Part shown: positions 44,100-55,958 of the stretch, in pieces
How positions within the stretch are numbered: position 1 is the first letter of the stretch
Layout: each line of letters starts with the position of its first letter
From: Chalara sp. BL73
Lineage: Eukaryota; Ascomycota; Leotiomycetes; Helotiales
NCBI GenBank assembly: GCA_918026815.1
Contig: CAKJVC010000087.1
Location: forward strand, 62,001 to 126,000
Length of the DNA stretch: 64,000 nucleotides
Direction: 5' to 3'
The notes under the pieces: generated by a model
What the model saw: the letters and a program-made list of their open reading frames with translations, nothing else
Databases searched by the model: none
Told to the model about the DNA's origin: nothing
Position numbers and translations under genes: made by a program

Positions 44100-47000
44100 A
44101 TGTCAACAATTCAATTTCAGGAAGGGATTTCCCCTCCAAAACGCTCTAAAGAAAGCAGCTTCTCCCTATATCGTTGATGGCATGGCCAGATGCCAACCAA
44201 ATGCGTTATATGCAGAGTACCCACGCCCAACGACGAGTTATGAGGACGGATTTCGGAAAGTTACGTATTCCGCCTTAGCCAATGTAGCGAACCGCATGGC
44301 CTGGCTGATCCACGATGCTCTGGGACCAGGAGAAAAATTTCCGGCTCTGGCATGTGTCGGATCAAATGATGTTCGATACGCCATACCGGCTCCCGCAGCA
44401 ATGAAAACCGGGTACAGGGTATGTGGTTACAAGCCAGGTGCGTCGGAAGTCCAAAACTAAATGTTAAAAAATGTAGATCCTCTTGACTTCCCCACGCAAC
44501 AGCATCCCGGCCCACCAGAACCTATTCAAGCTCACGAGCTGCGAGGTCCTGGTGACATCAGACCCGCAACCGCCGCACGTCAAGCCCATCCTGGCGTCAT
44601 GTCCCTTGCGGGTGTTCAACATCCCGCAAGTCAATGGCCAGCTCAAGATAACCTATCGCCGCTATCCACATGCGAAAACTTTCGAGCGGGCCAAGGATGA
44701 GCCGTTCCTTGTACTGCATACTTCCGGAACCACGGGACTGCCGGGGCCTATTCTATGGAGTCACTATTTTGTCGCCAGCGCCGTGGATTGGATAAAACTT
44801 GATGTGAAGATGGTTATACGGCTGATACGACCAGTTTGGCAGGGTGTGTTCACTTAGGCTCAGTGGATTTGAGAATTGCCACTGATCTAGGTCTATCGTA
44901 GGATGCGACTGTTCACTTCTATGCCTCCTTTTCATGTAAGGAAGAGATATTCCCTTCCTCATTTCTAAATGCGGAGTTATGAATCATCTTAGGCCGCAGG
45001 TATTGCGGGCTTGTTAGTCCTACCTATGTTTATGCAAACGAAACCTATACTTCCCTTGATCGGTGCATTCCCCTCCGTTCAGCTGGTAATAGGCGGTGTC
45101 AAGCACACAAAATCCGATGCGACCTTTTTCGCTCCCCCATTTGTGGTTGAGGTGGTAAAGAATCCAGAGATCTTAGAGTTCATCACGAAAAACTCGGACC
45201 TGGTTCTCTCTGCCGGGGGAGCTATGCCCGGCACAATCAGGGAATAAGTTGCCTTGAGAACAGCGTTCTGGAGCCTTCTAGATATGATAGAGGTAGGGTT
45301 ATTTCCCAATATCAGACGGACAGAATGGTCTTCAGACGGATGGAATCTCTTCCCGCTGCCCTTCGGAATCATGCATCGAGTCCGTGCATCATTCTGAGGA
45401 TCTATACGAAGCCGTTGTTCGTCGGCGTCCTGGTTCCGGGAATGTTCAACCTATCTTCAAGCCTTTCCCTCACCTCGACCCATGGGAACCAAGGATATAT
45501 ACAGCGCCCATCACACCAAGTCCGGTATTGGTTCTGCCGAACACAGTCAGATGTATTATCATTTTCCTGAATGGAGAACAGACAAATCGATCAGCATGGA
45601 GCAGCACGTGAGTAAGCACCCTGAAGCCTCGACCGCAGTTGTCATTGGAACCCAGAGACTTCGGGCGGCTCTCCTTGTTGAGTTGAAGGTATGGAAGTCG
45701 CACATACTCTTGAATGAACCTGGGCGGTCGATGTACAGGGCAGCGAAAGGAACGGTGCAGAGACAACCAACTTTTGCATTATATGCAGAAGAGATCGACG
45801 TTCTATATGCGGATGCTCATAAAGTTTCAACCGCTGCCTCAGATGATTATGACGTCTATGAGGCTTTGAATGCTGATATCTCGGATGAGACGGCGCTGTC
45901 TGCAATTATCGAGCATGCCGTTAACAAATTCACATCAAGCAGACTTGCAAGCAAGGATGATTTTTTCGCAAGCGGAATGGACTCGCTACAAGCTCTGCAG
46001 ATTACTAGGGCACTGAAACATGGCCTCGGGCTTCCTGACTTTGCCATTAGCACTGTGTACACCAATCCATTAATTGCGGCACTTACCAAAGCAATCCTCA
46101 AATTAGGTGCACAAAATGCAAGCAACAGAGACTTTCGAGGTGCCTATTTGCGCCGAGAACTAGAAAGCGTAGTAAACGAGTACGAATCGCACCTTGACAG
46201 TATCGCAAAAACCTCAGCTTCTGAGAGCGTCTAGCGAGTTTAACCATAGTGTGATCAAGAGTCGCATCGTTCTTCTGACCGGCTCAACGGGCTCCCTTAG
46301 CTGCCACATTCTGCAACAACCCATTGATGATCCTACTGTGTCACACATCTGCTGCCTCAATCGCAGTCCCACCTCCTTTAAGGATGAGCGAGTGGCATTT
46401 CTGACAACAGACCTCGCTCTCCCAAACCTAGGTCTTCCATCCTCAATACTTGCAAAGACCCGCGAGAGAACCACAGATATCATTCACTCGCAGTCAACTT
46501 CAATCTCTCGCTTCCTGCCTTCACGCCTCATCTTCAGGGTATCATAAACCTGATTTCTCTTTCAACCACATCAAGGCTATCTCCAGCAGTCATGTTCATC
46601 TCCTCCATTTGTCCGTCGCCCATTCCCCATCCCCTGTCTCTGAGGCTCTGGTTGAAGATCCTCTCGCACCAGCACCGATCGGATACGGACAAGGCAAATA
46701 CATCGTCGAGAGCATTCTCGCATACGCTACGTCCATCATCCCCGATCTCACCATAAACATGCTAAGAGTGGGACAGATCGCGGGGCCGTTGAAAACAAAC
46801 TAGATCTGGAGTACTGCGGAGTGGTTCCCAAGCCTAGTCATCAGCTCATCACACCTCGGTGTGATCCCCATGACATTGGGAAAAGAAGGTTACGAGATAT
46901 ACTGGGTGCAGATAGACGTCCTCGCCGGCGTATTGCTCGACCTCGCGTTCTCCCCACGCACCACGCCCCGCCCGGCACGGTTCTTCCATCCGAGAAATCC

Positions 47001-47342
47001 ACGCCTCGGGCACTGGAACGAGTTGCTCCCTTCTATGGGGCGCATTCTGGAGGTGCGGGGAAGAAAACAGAGATCGTGGCGTTTGATGCTTGGGTTCAAC
47101 GTATCAGAGATGCTGCAGCGGAGGAGGGGAAAGATGGCGATTTAGAGGCTTTGTCGAGGACTAGTCCTGCTGTCAAATTGCTTGATTTCTTCGATGGCCT
47201 GAAGCGGGCTGGGTTGCCGGTTATGGGTAGTGAAAGGGCTTCGAGGAAGTGCCAGGTTGAGAGGGGCGGGTGCTATTGGAGATGGGACGATCGGGAAGTG
47301 GGTAAAAGGCTGGTTGGGAGATGGAAGAGAGGTTTGAAATAA
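44100..47342 (+). pseudogene. Broken NRPS-like adenylation-thiolation-reductase enzyme
   Basis: Remains of a fungal NRPS-like (carboxylic acid reductase type) enzyme, which activates an acid as adenylate, loads it on a carrier domain and releases it by NADPH reduction. Adenylation pieces: ALYAEYP and FRKVTYSALANVANRMAW (44200-44400), ILLTSPRNSIPAHQN (44480), LVLHTSGTTGLP (about 44710), MPPFHAAGIAGLLVLPMF (44920-45030) and DLVLSAGGAMPGTI (45200). Carrier site: DDFFASGMDSLQALQ (about 45960). Reductase: RIVLLTGSTGSL (46265), GYGQGKYIVESIL (46680), NMLRVGQIAGP (46760) and AEWFPSLVISSSHLG (46820). Two introns still look spliceable (44420-44476; 44938-44994). Defects: a stop after MPGTIRE (45245), loss of frame between 45250 and 45590, a frameshift between carrier and reductase (about 46200), further shifts near 46490 and 46620, and a stop at 46801. 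A functional product is very unlikely. Confidence 0.82.
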
Positions 47343-48921
47343 ATGTCTATTTTCTCTCTTGCCTTCAAGTGAAGGGAAATTAGAATATGTTATTTCGATT
47401 CTCAAATCGAAAGTTACATCCACTTCCTCAATTTTGCATCAACTGGAACACGACCCAAGTCTACACTCCAAATCGCGACGTCAGCCGCAAGCTCTAGTCT
47501 TCTGGTTCGGGCTTTGACTTCGGCACGTCCCCCTCAAACCCGGTCTCCAACCGATTCCCAGCCGGCCGTCGCAGGATCACATGACAGTCCCCGCTTTTAA
47601 ATCGCTGACACATCATCCTATGCACCTCACCTCTTCCTGCGCATCCTCTTCCTTCATGACTCCCTCCCACCGATCCCGCATGCATGCGTCCCGTAAGCCG
47701 TAACTACATCACGCTGTCTCATCGACGTCGTTCTCGATTTATTTGTCCCCTATGCGCGCATTCCATGCACCGATTCGCAGACAAGATGCGAGGTGCGGCG
47801 AACGGTTGCTCCGTATAGATGCTGAGCAGTGAGTTGTTAGCCTTGCTGTGACTTGGGTTTTGCTTGGGAGAAGAGTTTTAGCCTGTAGTGGTGAGGCGGC
47901 CGGAGCGCTACTGAGGTGGTTTGCGTGCCGTTTGATCCTCCGAGATAACCACGGTCTGGACTCCACGGGACCAGACAGAATTTCATTTCGGTATACAACA
48001 CTTGGGTTTTGCTACCAATCAGCCTGCACTTGACACTCCTTGATATCTTGATGACGTGAGTTTATGTCTTGACTGGGGGCAGTCATGCTACCACCTTTCA
48101 GCGATGTTGATCCTCTTGATCCTTCAGGCTAATGGCCAAGCGGAAAGTTTGTCTCTTCTGCTGCACTTTCGTCATGAGTATCGTATATTTGATGCCGCTC
48201 CCGCATTTCATACGGTGACCCCGGGCCAGCCCCATCCGCAACGTCGGGTCTCGAGTGGGGTCCTCTAAGAAGCCAGCCGAAGGCGGATGCACTTCCCGGG
48301 GCATTGTAGTTACAGCGCTAGGTGAAAGTCGTTCGTAATGTCAGCTCTCTCGATCCATTCAGGAATCATCTTGTTTGTTACACCAACTGCCTGGACGTAT
48401 GTACTATCCACATTTGACCATGGAGAGTCGCTTAGCCTCAAGCCTACCTCGTCTGCCATCCTCCTCGTCAAGTCCTGGTTCAGACGGTCCTATCCACGTT
48501 CTCATTTCTTCTTCAATCGCTTCACCATTTTGGGGGCTTGACTCACACTCTAAGATGCAAAGCGACATCATTGGATGTAAAGGGTTTCCACTTCGAGGCT
48601 CTAAGGTCGTCCAGTCACGGGATAGCCTGGTCCTTGTCAATGCCTTACGATTCCCGGTAGTAGTCTGACGGCCCTGGAGTTAGCTAGTGTTATTCCATGT
48701 TGCTTTTTGCATCATTCTAGAGTATCGGACAGGGTCTGTTGACGACTATGCGCTTCATGTGGGTCTAAGGTCTTGTTGGACCAGTATATATATCCTTCGT
48801 ATTCTCCCAAAACGTTTTCATTATACATCAAACTAATCTACAAACACAAACCCACCATCACTGCACACTACAGAGATATTTAATTATTCATAATCATATA
48901 ATCCGATCTCTCGTTATAATC
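47343..48921. other. 1.6 kb intergenic, M43 promoter at the right end
   Basis: No gene supported. The last ~140 bases form the promoter and 5' UTR of the metalloprotease gene (TATA box at 48785; CA-rich leader 48835-48870). Confidence 0.5.
48785..48793 (+). promoter_or_regulatory. TATA box of the metalloprotease gene
   Basis: TATATATAT about 130 bases upstream of the ATG at 48922, followed by a CT/CA-rich leader, the arrangement of a strongly inducible fungal promoter. Confidence 0.5.
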
Positions 48922-49959
48922 ATGGTTCGTATTTCAGTCGTATCTTTGGCATTCGCTGCGTGTCTGCCATCTGCCTTCGCACATCCTTCCACCAAAGAAC
49001 GAAATTCTCTCTTCGGATGCGGCACCGAGCCCACCGACGAATTTCTGAAGTTGTCAGCAGGCCTTGCCAAAGCAGAGAAATCGGCGTCAAAGTCAAAGGG
49101 TGCTGGGCTGAACGCCGCAGCAGCAAGAAACATTACCATTCCAACATGGTTCCACGTCGTTGCCAAATCAAAGTCGTTATCCGGAGGATATCTTCCACCA
49201 TCTGCAATCACTGATCAACTGGCTGTCTTGAATAATAATTACGGTAAGTCCTGATCTCGATAGAGCAAAAGCTATTTTGCTGACCATTTCATTCAGCGCC
49301 TTATGGAATTCAGTTCACGAATGCTGGTCAAGACTGGACTATTAATACATCATGGGCCACAGATGGTGATGAGACGGCTATGAAGCAGAAGCTCAGAAAA
49401 GGGGATTACAAGACTCTTAATATCTACTTTCAATTCAGTCTTGGCGACAATCTTGGGGTAGGTCGACTCGATCCATCACATCATGCCATACGTGCTAATC
49501 AGAACAGTACTGTTATTTCCCCACCACCCCAACCGCGAGCACAATCCTGAAGGATGGCTGCGCAATTCTCTACACCACCGCGCCCGGAGGCTCTCTTGCC
49601 AACTACAACCAAGGCAAAACCGTCACCCACGAGGTCGGGCATTGGTTCGGTCTCCTCCACACCTTCCAAGGCGGATGCAGCGGCTCTGGGGATATGATCG
49701 CAGACACTCCCCCTCAGGCCTCCATGACTCAAGGTTGCCCTACCAACCCACCGCGAGACTCTTGCCCCGGCGACGGCGTCGACCCTATTCACAACTATAT
49801 GGACTATTCTTACGAGTGAGTTTTTTTTTTCCCCTGCTTGATTGACGCGCGAGGAGCAGCTGCTAACGGCGACGTGATCGATGTAGTTCCTGCTATGAGG
49901 AGTTCACACCCGACCAGGTCACGAGAATGTTCACCATGTACGATACGTATCGCGCTTAA
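48922..49959 (+). CDS. Secreted M43-family zinc metalloprotease (pappalysin-like)
   Basis: Four exons, 48922-49243, 49297-49457, 49508-49815 and 49887-49959, give 287 aa, the usual size for these fungal proteases. Signal peptide [20 protein letters not shown]. The zinc site [11 protein letters not shown] (202-212) has the HExxHxxGxxH arrangement of metzincins, and NYMDYSYD about 50 residues on provides the Met-turn. FGCGTEP near the N-terminus and [16 protein letters not shown] mark the usual family start. Cysteines CSGSGDM, GCPTNPP and SCYEEF fit the disulphide pattern. All catalytic residues are present and no frame break is seen, so the enzyme should be active and extracellular, degrading host or environmental proteins. 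A TATA box lies upstream at 48785. Confidence 0.92.
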
Positions 49960-52657
49960 ATGCTCCGGAGCAGCAGCGGTATGATGGGTTGCGGGCAACT
50001 GAAGGAAAGATGATGATCGCTGTGCGGATCATAGACGAACCATGATTCACGATATACCTGTAATATATGATGAGCATGCTAATTACTCTCTAATTTCTTA
50101 ATATCTAGTATTTAACCATCTACGCATGGAAAGATGCCGACGGGAACGGTTGAGATACGGTATGGCGTCGGGACCGGGCAGGAAGGGACCTTAGAATCGG
50201 TTGGCGGCGGCAGCGGCGGGGATATACACGGCGCAGGTTCTCACGGGAATGGAATTCGGAGATGGATATATGTTTCGGGTCGGGCTTATAGATTGATAAC
50301 GGAAATCGCGGACGCGCGGTATCTGACGGCATAGGAAACAAGGTGTGTATGCAACTTTGTAGCGCGAATATAGAATGCGATCGTTTTTTCCCCCACTCGT
50401 GATGAGTCTCTGGCGAGCGCTTTGGAAAGCTTTGACACATGTCCCGTTAGAGTGGTGCTTTGGGGGAATGTATGGAGGCTCGTGAGGGCCAGCCATGCAA
50501 GGCCGTGATTCAGACGTCGTTCACCGACTGTTTTTGCTTTTTGGTCTGGGTAGGCATCTACCATATTTAGCTCTCGGATTTGCGACGCGGTAAGCGGTTA
50601 TGTTTCGTAGTAAAGATTGTTGCTTATGGTAGTGGTGCGATGACTGATAGACGTGGTAGCTTCTTCTGGATCCTCTGCTGGTTATCCTAAAGACCTTATT
50701 CGTAATCGACCTATTTCTTATATACCTCCGTATATCGACGCACCTGCGTTCTCAGTTGCCTCTCACTCGTTTCCAGAGATATTTGTCGTGTTCTACCGTA
50801 ATCCTCGCATTTGGCTTCAAACCGCATCTATAACCATGTTTGTCCTCGGTTCTTTCCGACACAAGTCACTGTATGATTCCGCTAGAATTGTCAAATGGGA
50901 ACCCTGAAAAATCTGAGCTGTACAAGAACTCTATGTTCTTGGGGTAAATGTTATTATATCCTTTTGACGGCGAGACATAACGAGGGGAATCAGAGCAGAG
51001 ATGATAAGTGAAGGTAGGGATGAGGCATAAGATCACCCTTTTGGATACAGGCTTAACTGGAACGGATTTTGATGCTTAGCGGGATGCCTTCATCACGGGA
51101 AGGAGCTCTTCCGGTCACGGGTGAGTTTTGAAATGGTGGACGGCTGTCGATAGGAGCACCAGCGATCACGTCTATAAGAAGCCATGCTCAGAGCCTGCTG
51201 CATGTCACAACACGTGATTGTCCCCAGCACGTTCACAAAACTATTGATCAGCAACATTCTTCCCGCCAATACCACTGCTGCCGTGTCTTTCACGCCTCTC
51301 CGGCACCCTTCAAGCACAACCCCATGAATGCCACTCCCCCGGCCATCAAAGGGGGTCCGTCTGTAGGGCTGATAAGCGATCTTGGCAGGGGGTTCGGTGG
51401 GGCATTTCCTCCCATTGTTTATTTACCAATAGACAAGCATTTCTACCATACAGGAGCGACTCGAGCCTCTCCCCTGGAAGGATTTGTTGTATCCATCCGC
51501 TTTCGTCGCCCTATCCCTTCACATCATAGGTGCTGCCCAGGCATTTTCGAGAAACCCAGCTGCTTGACCGCCGGATCCAGTCCCCCGAGGCACAACAGCC
51601 GTGGGGGTCTCACCGTCGGTCTTTGTTCTCCTGTGGCATCATACTTGTGCCGCATTTTGCTGGTTACCATGCCTGGCTGCGTAGATAAGGGTGAATGGAA
51701 GGTGTGACGTGAATAACGGACTTCCGATGCCAGAGCGGCTATGCGGGGTTTTTGCCTGGTCTGTTTTTTGACTCGGAGTAGAGGGGTTACATTCCCTTAT
51801 CAACGGGCGGTTCTCCGAAGAGTCTTGTTCCGTTTTTATATATTTCGCTTGTCTGGATGCCTTTTTGACTCACGGTAGATATTTTATCCCCTGCTGGGAG
51901 AGAAGGGAAGCGTGGCCTTGCTTCCAGAAGATTGTAAAGTGGGCAAATGCCGGTGGAGGTCGGGTAAAGAGGGGAAGTTGTCTTAGCCCGTTTCCCCAGG
52001 ATCTTTAATTGGTACTATCCCCTTGCCTTTGCCATCTTTCTATATATATACTTAACGTGCATACAATACATATATGCATATATACATATATGAAACCCGG
52101 ACCGACATGGACACCGATATAATTTCATCATTCCTTTTTTACCACCTCTCATAAACCCGCTCAACAAATGCTCAACAAGACCTTTTTCGGGTAATTCCCT
52201 TGACAAGCCCCGAGGTCGGCATGAGCTAAGCTGCGTGCTGTGCGTTCTGTCTATAAATCTGTGCCACAATGACCGAATCATCCAACCAGCTGCCAACGCT
52301 GTTGAACGGACCGGGCATGGCTTGTTTTTTCTTGTCTCCTTTCGCCATCCCACGCCCCTTGCTCCAACTCCCCACTTCCCCCATTTCTCTCGTGTTGTAT
52401 GGCCCAATTGACCAATCATGCCTTCCATCTCTCCTACATTCAAATTCGCGGGTCTGATTACATGCTGCCTCTAACTCGTTTGTGAGCCCTTAGCCCCTTC
52501 TCAATTGCCCTCAGTCGCCGTCAGTTACCTGACAGTACAAAACTCAGCTGTCCCTTCCGCTCTTTTTTTTCGTATTCGATTTCCTCGCTTTTCTTTTCCC
52601 CTTTTTGATCCTGGCTTCTCCTATTTTCCTCAACCTAATGAGACCTTATAGTTGACC
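49960..52657. other. 2.7 kb intergenic, no gene seen
   Basis: Between the metalloprotease and the beta-glucosidase. 52036-52092 is TA-rich (TATATATA, ATATATGCATATATACATATATG). A CCAAT-type box lies near 52408-52416 and pyrimidine-rich tracts at 52560-52625, consistent with the GH3 promoter. No coding region recognised. Confidence 0.5.
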
Positions 52658-55482
52658 ATGACGTTCAATGTAGAGGAAGTGCTTTCGAAGCTGACCAATG
52701 CCCAGAAGTCGGCCCTGCTGTCTGGTAAAACTCCCCAAATAGCCAAGCAAAATTCCAAGAATCTCACAACCTCGTCACGTGATGCGTCACTTAAATCCAT
52801 CCATTCGGAACGCAATCTTACTGGCAAAACGCATAGCTTAAATGATTGAGATTCTCCGCATCAATTTCACGATTTAGTGTTTGCAACCATCTCAATTGAG
52901 GCTAATTTGAGATGTAGGAATCGACTTCTGGCACACCTACCCGATTCCCGAGTATAACGTCCCATCGATTCGTGTGAGTGATGGCCCCAACGGGATTCGC
53001 GGCACGAAATGGTTCGCGGGAGTGCTGGCCGCGTGTTTGCCATGCGGAACCGCCTTGGGTGCCACCTGGGACAAGAAGCTCCTGAACAAAGCCGGCAGGC
53101 TATTAGGAGATGAGTGCATTGCGAAAGGAGCCCACTGCTGGCTTGGCCCTACTATCAACATGCAACGGTCTGTTCTTGGCGGCCGTGGATTCGAGTCTTT
53201 CGCGGAAGATCCTCATCTTTCGGGAATTCTGGCCAGCGAGATGATCCAGGGATGTGAGTCTACCGGCATTGTTGCTACGGTCAAGCATTTTGTTTGTAAT
53301 GATCAGGAACATGAGAGAAGAGCCGTGGACACCATTGTCACGGAGAGAGCCCTGAGAGAGCTGTACTTGAGACCTTTTCAGATTGTGGCCAGAGATGCGA
53401 GTCCAGGAGCCATGATGACCGCCTACAACAAGGTTAATGGCGTCCACGTGTCGGAGGATCCCAAAATGCTAAAAGATGTGGTTCGAGAGGAATGGGGATG
53501 GGATCCATTAGTGATTAGTGATTGGTGAGCCGCCGATATCTGAATATACCTCGCACTTATGGCACGTCCGACTCACAAGTACAGGTATGGTACCTACTCC
53601 GGAGCTGCGGCTATCAACGCAGGGCTAGACCTTGAAATGCCAGGTAAGACCAGACATCGCGGGCCAGCAGTCGAATTTGAGTTATCTGCACGACGTATCA
53701 AGCAATCCATCCTCGACCAGCGAGCGAGGAGAGTTCTCCAATTTGTCAATCATGCGAGTCGCTTAAATCTTTCTCCTATTGAAGGCGAGCGTGACTATCC
53801 CGAAGATCGTGCTCTCAATCGTGAGGCTTGCGCCAGCAGTATTGTTGTTCTGAAGAACGACAAGAATGTACTGCCATTGCCCAAGACCGTCAAAAAAGTT
53901 GCTCTCATTGGGTCGCATATGAAGAATCCTTCCATCACCGGTGGTGGTAGCGCATCACTGGAACCATATTACTCTGTCACTCTTTATGATGCTATCAGAG
54001 AAAAGCTCGGCCCTAATGTAGAGATTGATTACCAGGTCGGCGCGTACGCTCATAAGATGCTCCCTTTGATCGATCGACAAATGAGTAACGCCGCCATCCA
54101 CTTCTTCAACCAACCGTCATCGATAAAGAGCCGTATCTCAGTTGGCACGGAGCCTCTATATAAAACTAACTTCCAGCTTATGGACTACAAGAATCCCAAC
54201 CTAAATTTTGATCTCTTCTATGCTTCCGTTGAAGCCGATTTTACCCCTGACATTACGGGTTTGTGGGAATTCGGCCTAACAGTGTGTGGTAGCGGAGATT
54301 TCTTCATTAACGATGAGCTGATTATCGATGATACTACCCACCAACGCCCAGGAACATCTTTCTTTGGAAAGGGCACGGCCGAGGAGTTCGGAACAAAACA
54401 CCTGGTAGCCGGTCGAGTATACAAGCTGCGCATAGATTTCGGCAGCGCAGCCACATCAACCATTAAAAGCCTCGGCACAGTGAGCTTCGGTGGTGGAGGG
54501 GCACGTTTGGGTGCCTGCCCAATCTTGGACGTTCAGGATACCATCGAGAGCGCGGCCAGGGCTGCCGCGAAAGCCGACTACGCAATTATCTGCACCGGCC
54601 TGAATGTTTGTTGCCATCTCCGGTGGAAATTTAGTACTAACAAGACGATCTGCAGGCTGATTGGGAAGGCGAGGGCTTTGATCGCCCTGATATGTCGCTC
54701 CCGCCCAATATTGATGACTTGATTTCCAGCGTCCTGACGGCGGCACCAAATACGGTCATCGTAAACCAATCAGGAACGCCGGTGTCAATGCCATGGCATA
54801 GTCAAGCGTCGTCAATCGTCCAGGCTTGGTACGGGGGCAACGAGACTGGCAACGGAATTGCGGATGTTCTCTTCGGAGACTTCAACCCTTGCGCCAAATT
54901 GCCTCTGACTTGGCCTGCGGATATCCGGGACACGCCCGCCTATCTAAGCTTCGGAAGCACGAAAGGGCGGGTTCTGTACGGGGAGGACGTCTACCTGGGA
55001 TACAAATACTACGACAAGGTTGGGCGCCAACCGCTGTTCCCATTCGGGTATGTTTTTATATCATCCCCAAGACCACGCCGCCGCTAACAAGCCACAGCCA
55101 CGGCCTCTCCTACACGGCGTTCGGCCTCTCCTCCCTCGCCATCGCCGCCAGCCAGCAAAACACGGTCGTAGCTACGCTAAAGGTCAAAAACACCGGCCCC
55201 CGCGCCGGCTCCGAGGTCCTCCAGCTCTACATCTCCGCCCCTAACTCGCCTACCCAGCGGCCTGTCCGCGAGCTCCACGGCTTCGAGAAGGTATTCCTGC
55301 GCCCCGGAGAAGAGCGCATGGTAAGGGTAGCGGTCGACAAGTACGCGACGAGCTTCTGGGACGAGAACGAGGGGAAGTGGTGCAGCGAGAAGGGCGTCTA
55401 TGTCGTTAGCGTAAAGGGCAGCAATGAGGAGGTAAAGGCAGAGATGGCGGTTGCGAAGACGACGTACTGGCTCGGCCTATGA
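52658..55482 (+). CDS. GH3 beta-glucosidase with PA14 insert, no signal peptide
   Basis: Releases glucose from the non-reducing end of beta-glucosides. Five exons, 52658-52724, 52918-53524, 53585-54605, 54656-55047 and 55098-55482, give 823 aa. Order of domains: GH3 N-terminal barrel ([46 protein letters not shown]) with nucleophile Asp224 in VISDWYG; C-terminal sandwich ([25 protein letters not shown]); a PA14-like insert (about 385-540, [18 protein letters not shown]); and a fibronectin-III-like end (GHGLSYTAF.. to WLGL). PA14-containing GH3 enzymes of this type are usually intracellular, and the start lacks a signal peptide. The ATG at 52658 was taken because it begins [13 protein letters not shown], typical of the family. 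All key motifs are intact. The gene is convergent with the mannosidase gene. Confidence 0.92.
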
Positions 55483-55485
55483 TTT

Positions 55486-55507
55486 TTATTTTATTTTATT
55501 TTATTTT
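55486..55507. repeat. TTTTA pentanucleotide repeat
   Basis: About four tandem TTTTA units directly after the GH3 stop codon, in the 3' UTR. Confidence 0.75.
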
Positions 55508-55958
55508 TTCAGGACGTCTGGTTTCGGGAGGTATGTTTAGATTGATTGGCGGTAGAAATATCTGGGTGCTTGCTGAATCGGTGTTAACACATACATGGAG
55601 GCGTGGCGGCTCTTTCGTGGCATATAGATGCGGCATATATATGAGCTTATATATAGAATGAATTTTTCGTGCGCATGTAATTTTCATCTTGCTTCCATCT
55701 TTATGTCACTTACTCTGGTATCCGTCTCCATCGGCATCCACGCCAGGCGAACTATCTGGAGGATTGAAGCATTGCGCGTAAGTTCATGGCGAATTTCTGT
55801 GGCGATCAGCAAATATCGGAGTGCTTGACATAATAAGATCAACAGTATTAAAAGCACAATTGGACGAATCCCAAACCACAGCCTCAACAAAGGCAAGCAA
55901 AAGCAAATTTAAATCACCATATAATTCAATTCATTCAGATTCATGCTGTATCATACAA

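Noticed and set aside
52015..52443. 143-codon minus-strand frame upstream of the GH3 gene
   Set aside because: Lies in promoter-like pyrimidine- and TA-rich DNA; the translation has no domain and ends in tandem Tyr/Met/Ile from TA repeats.
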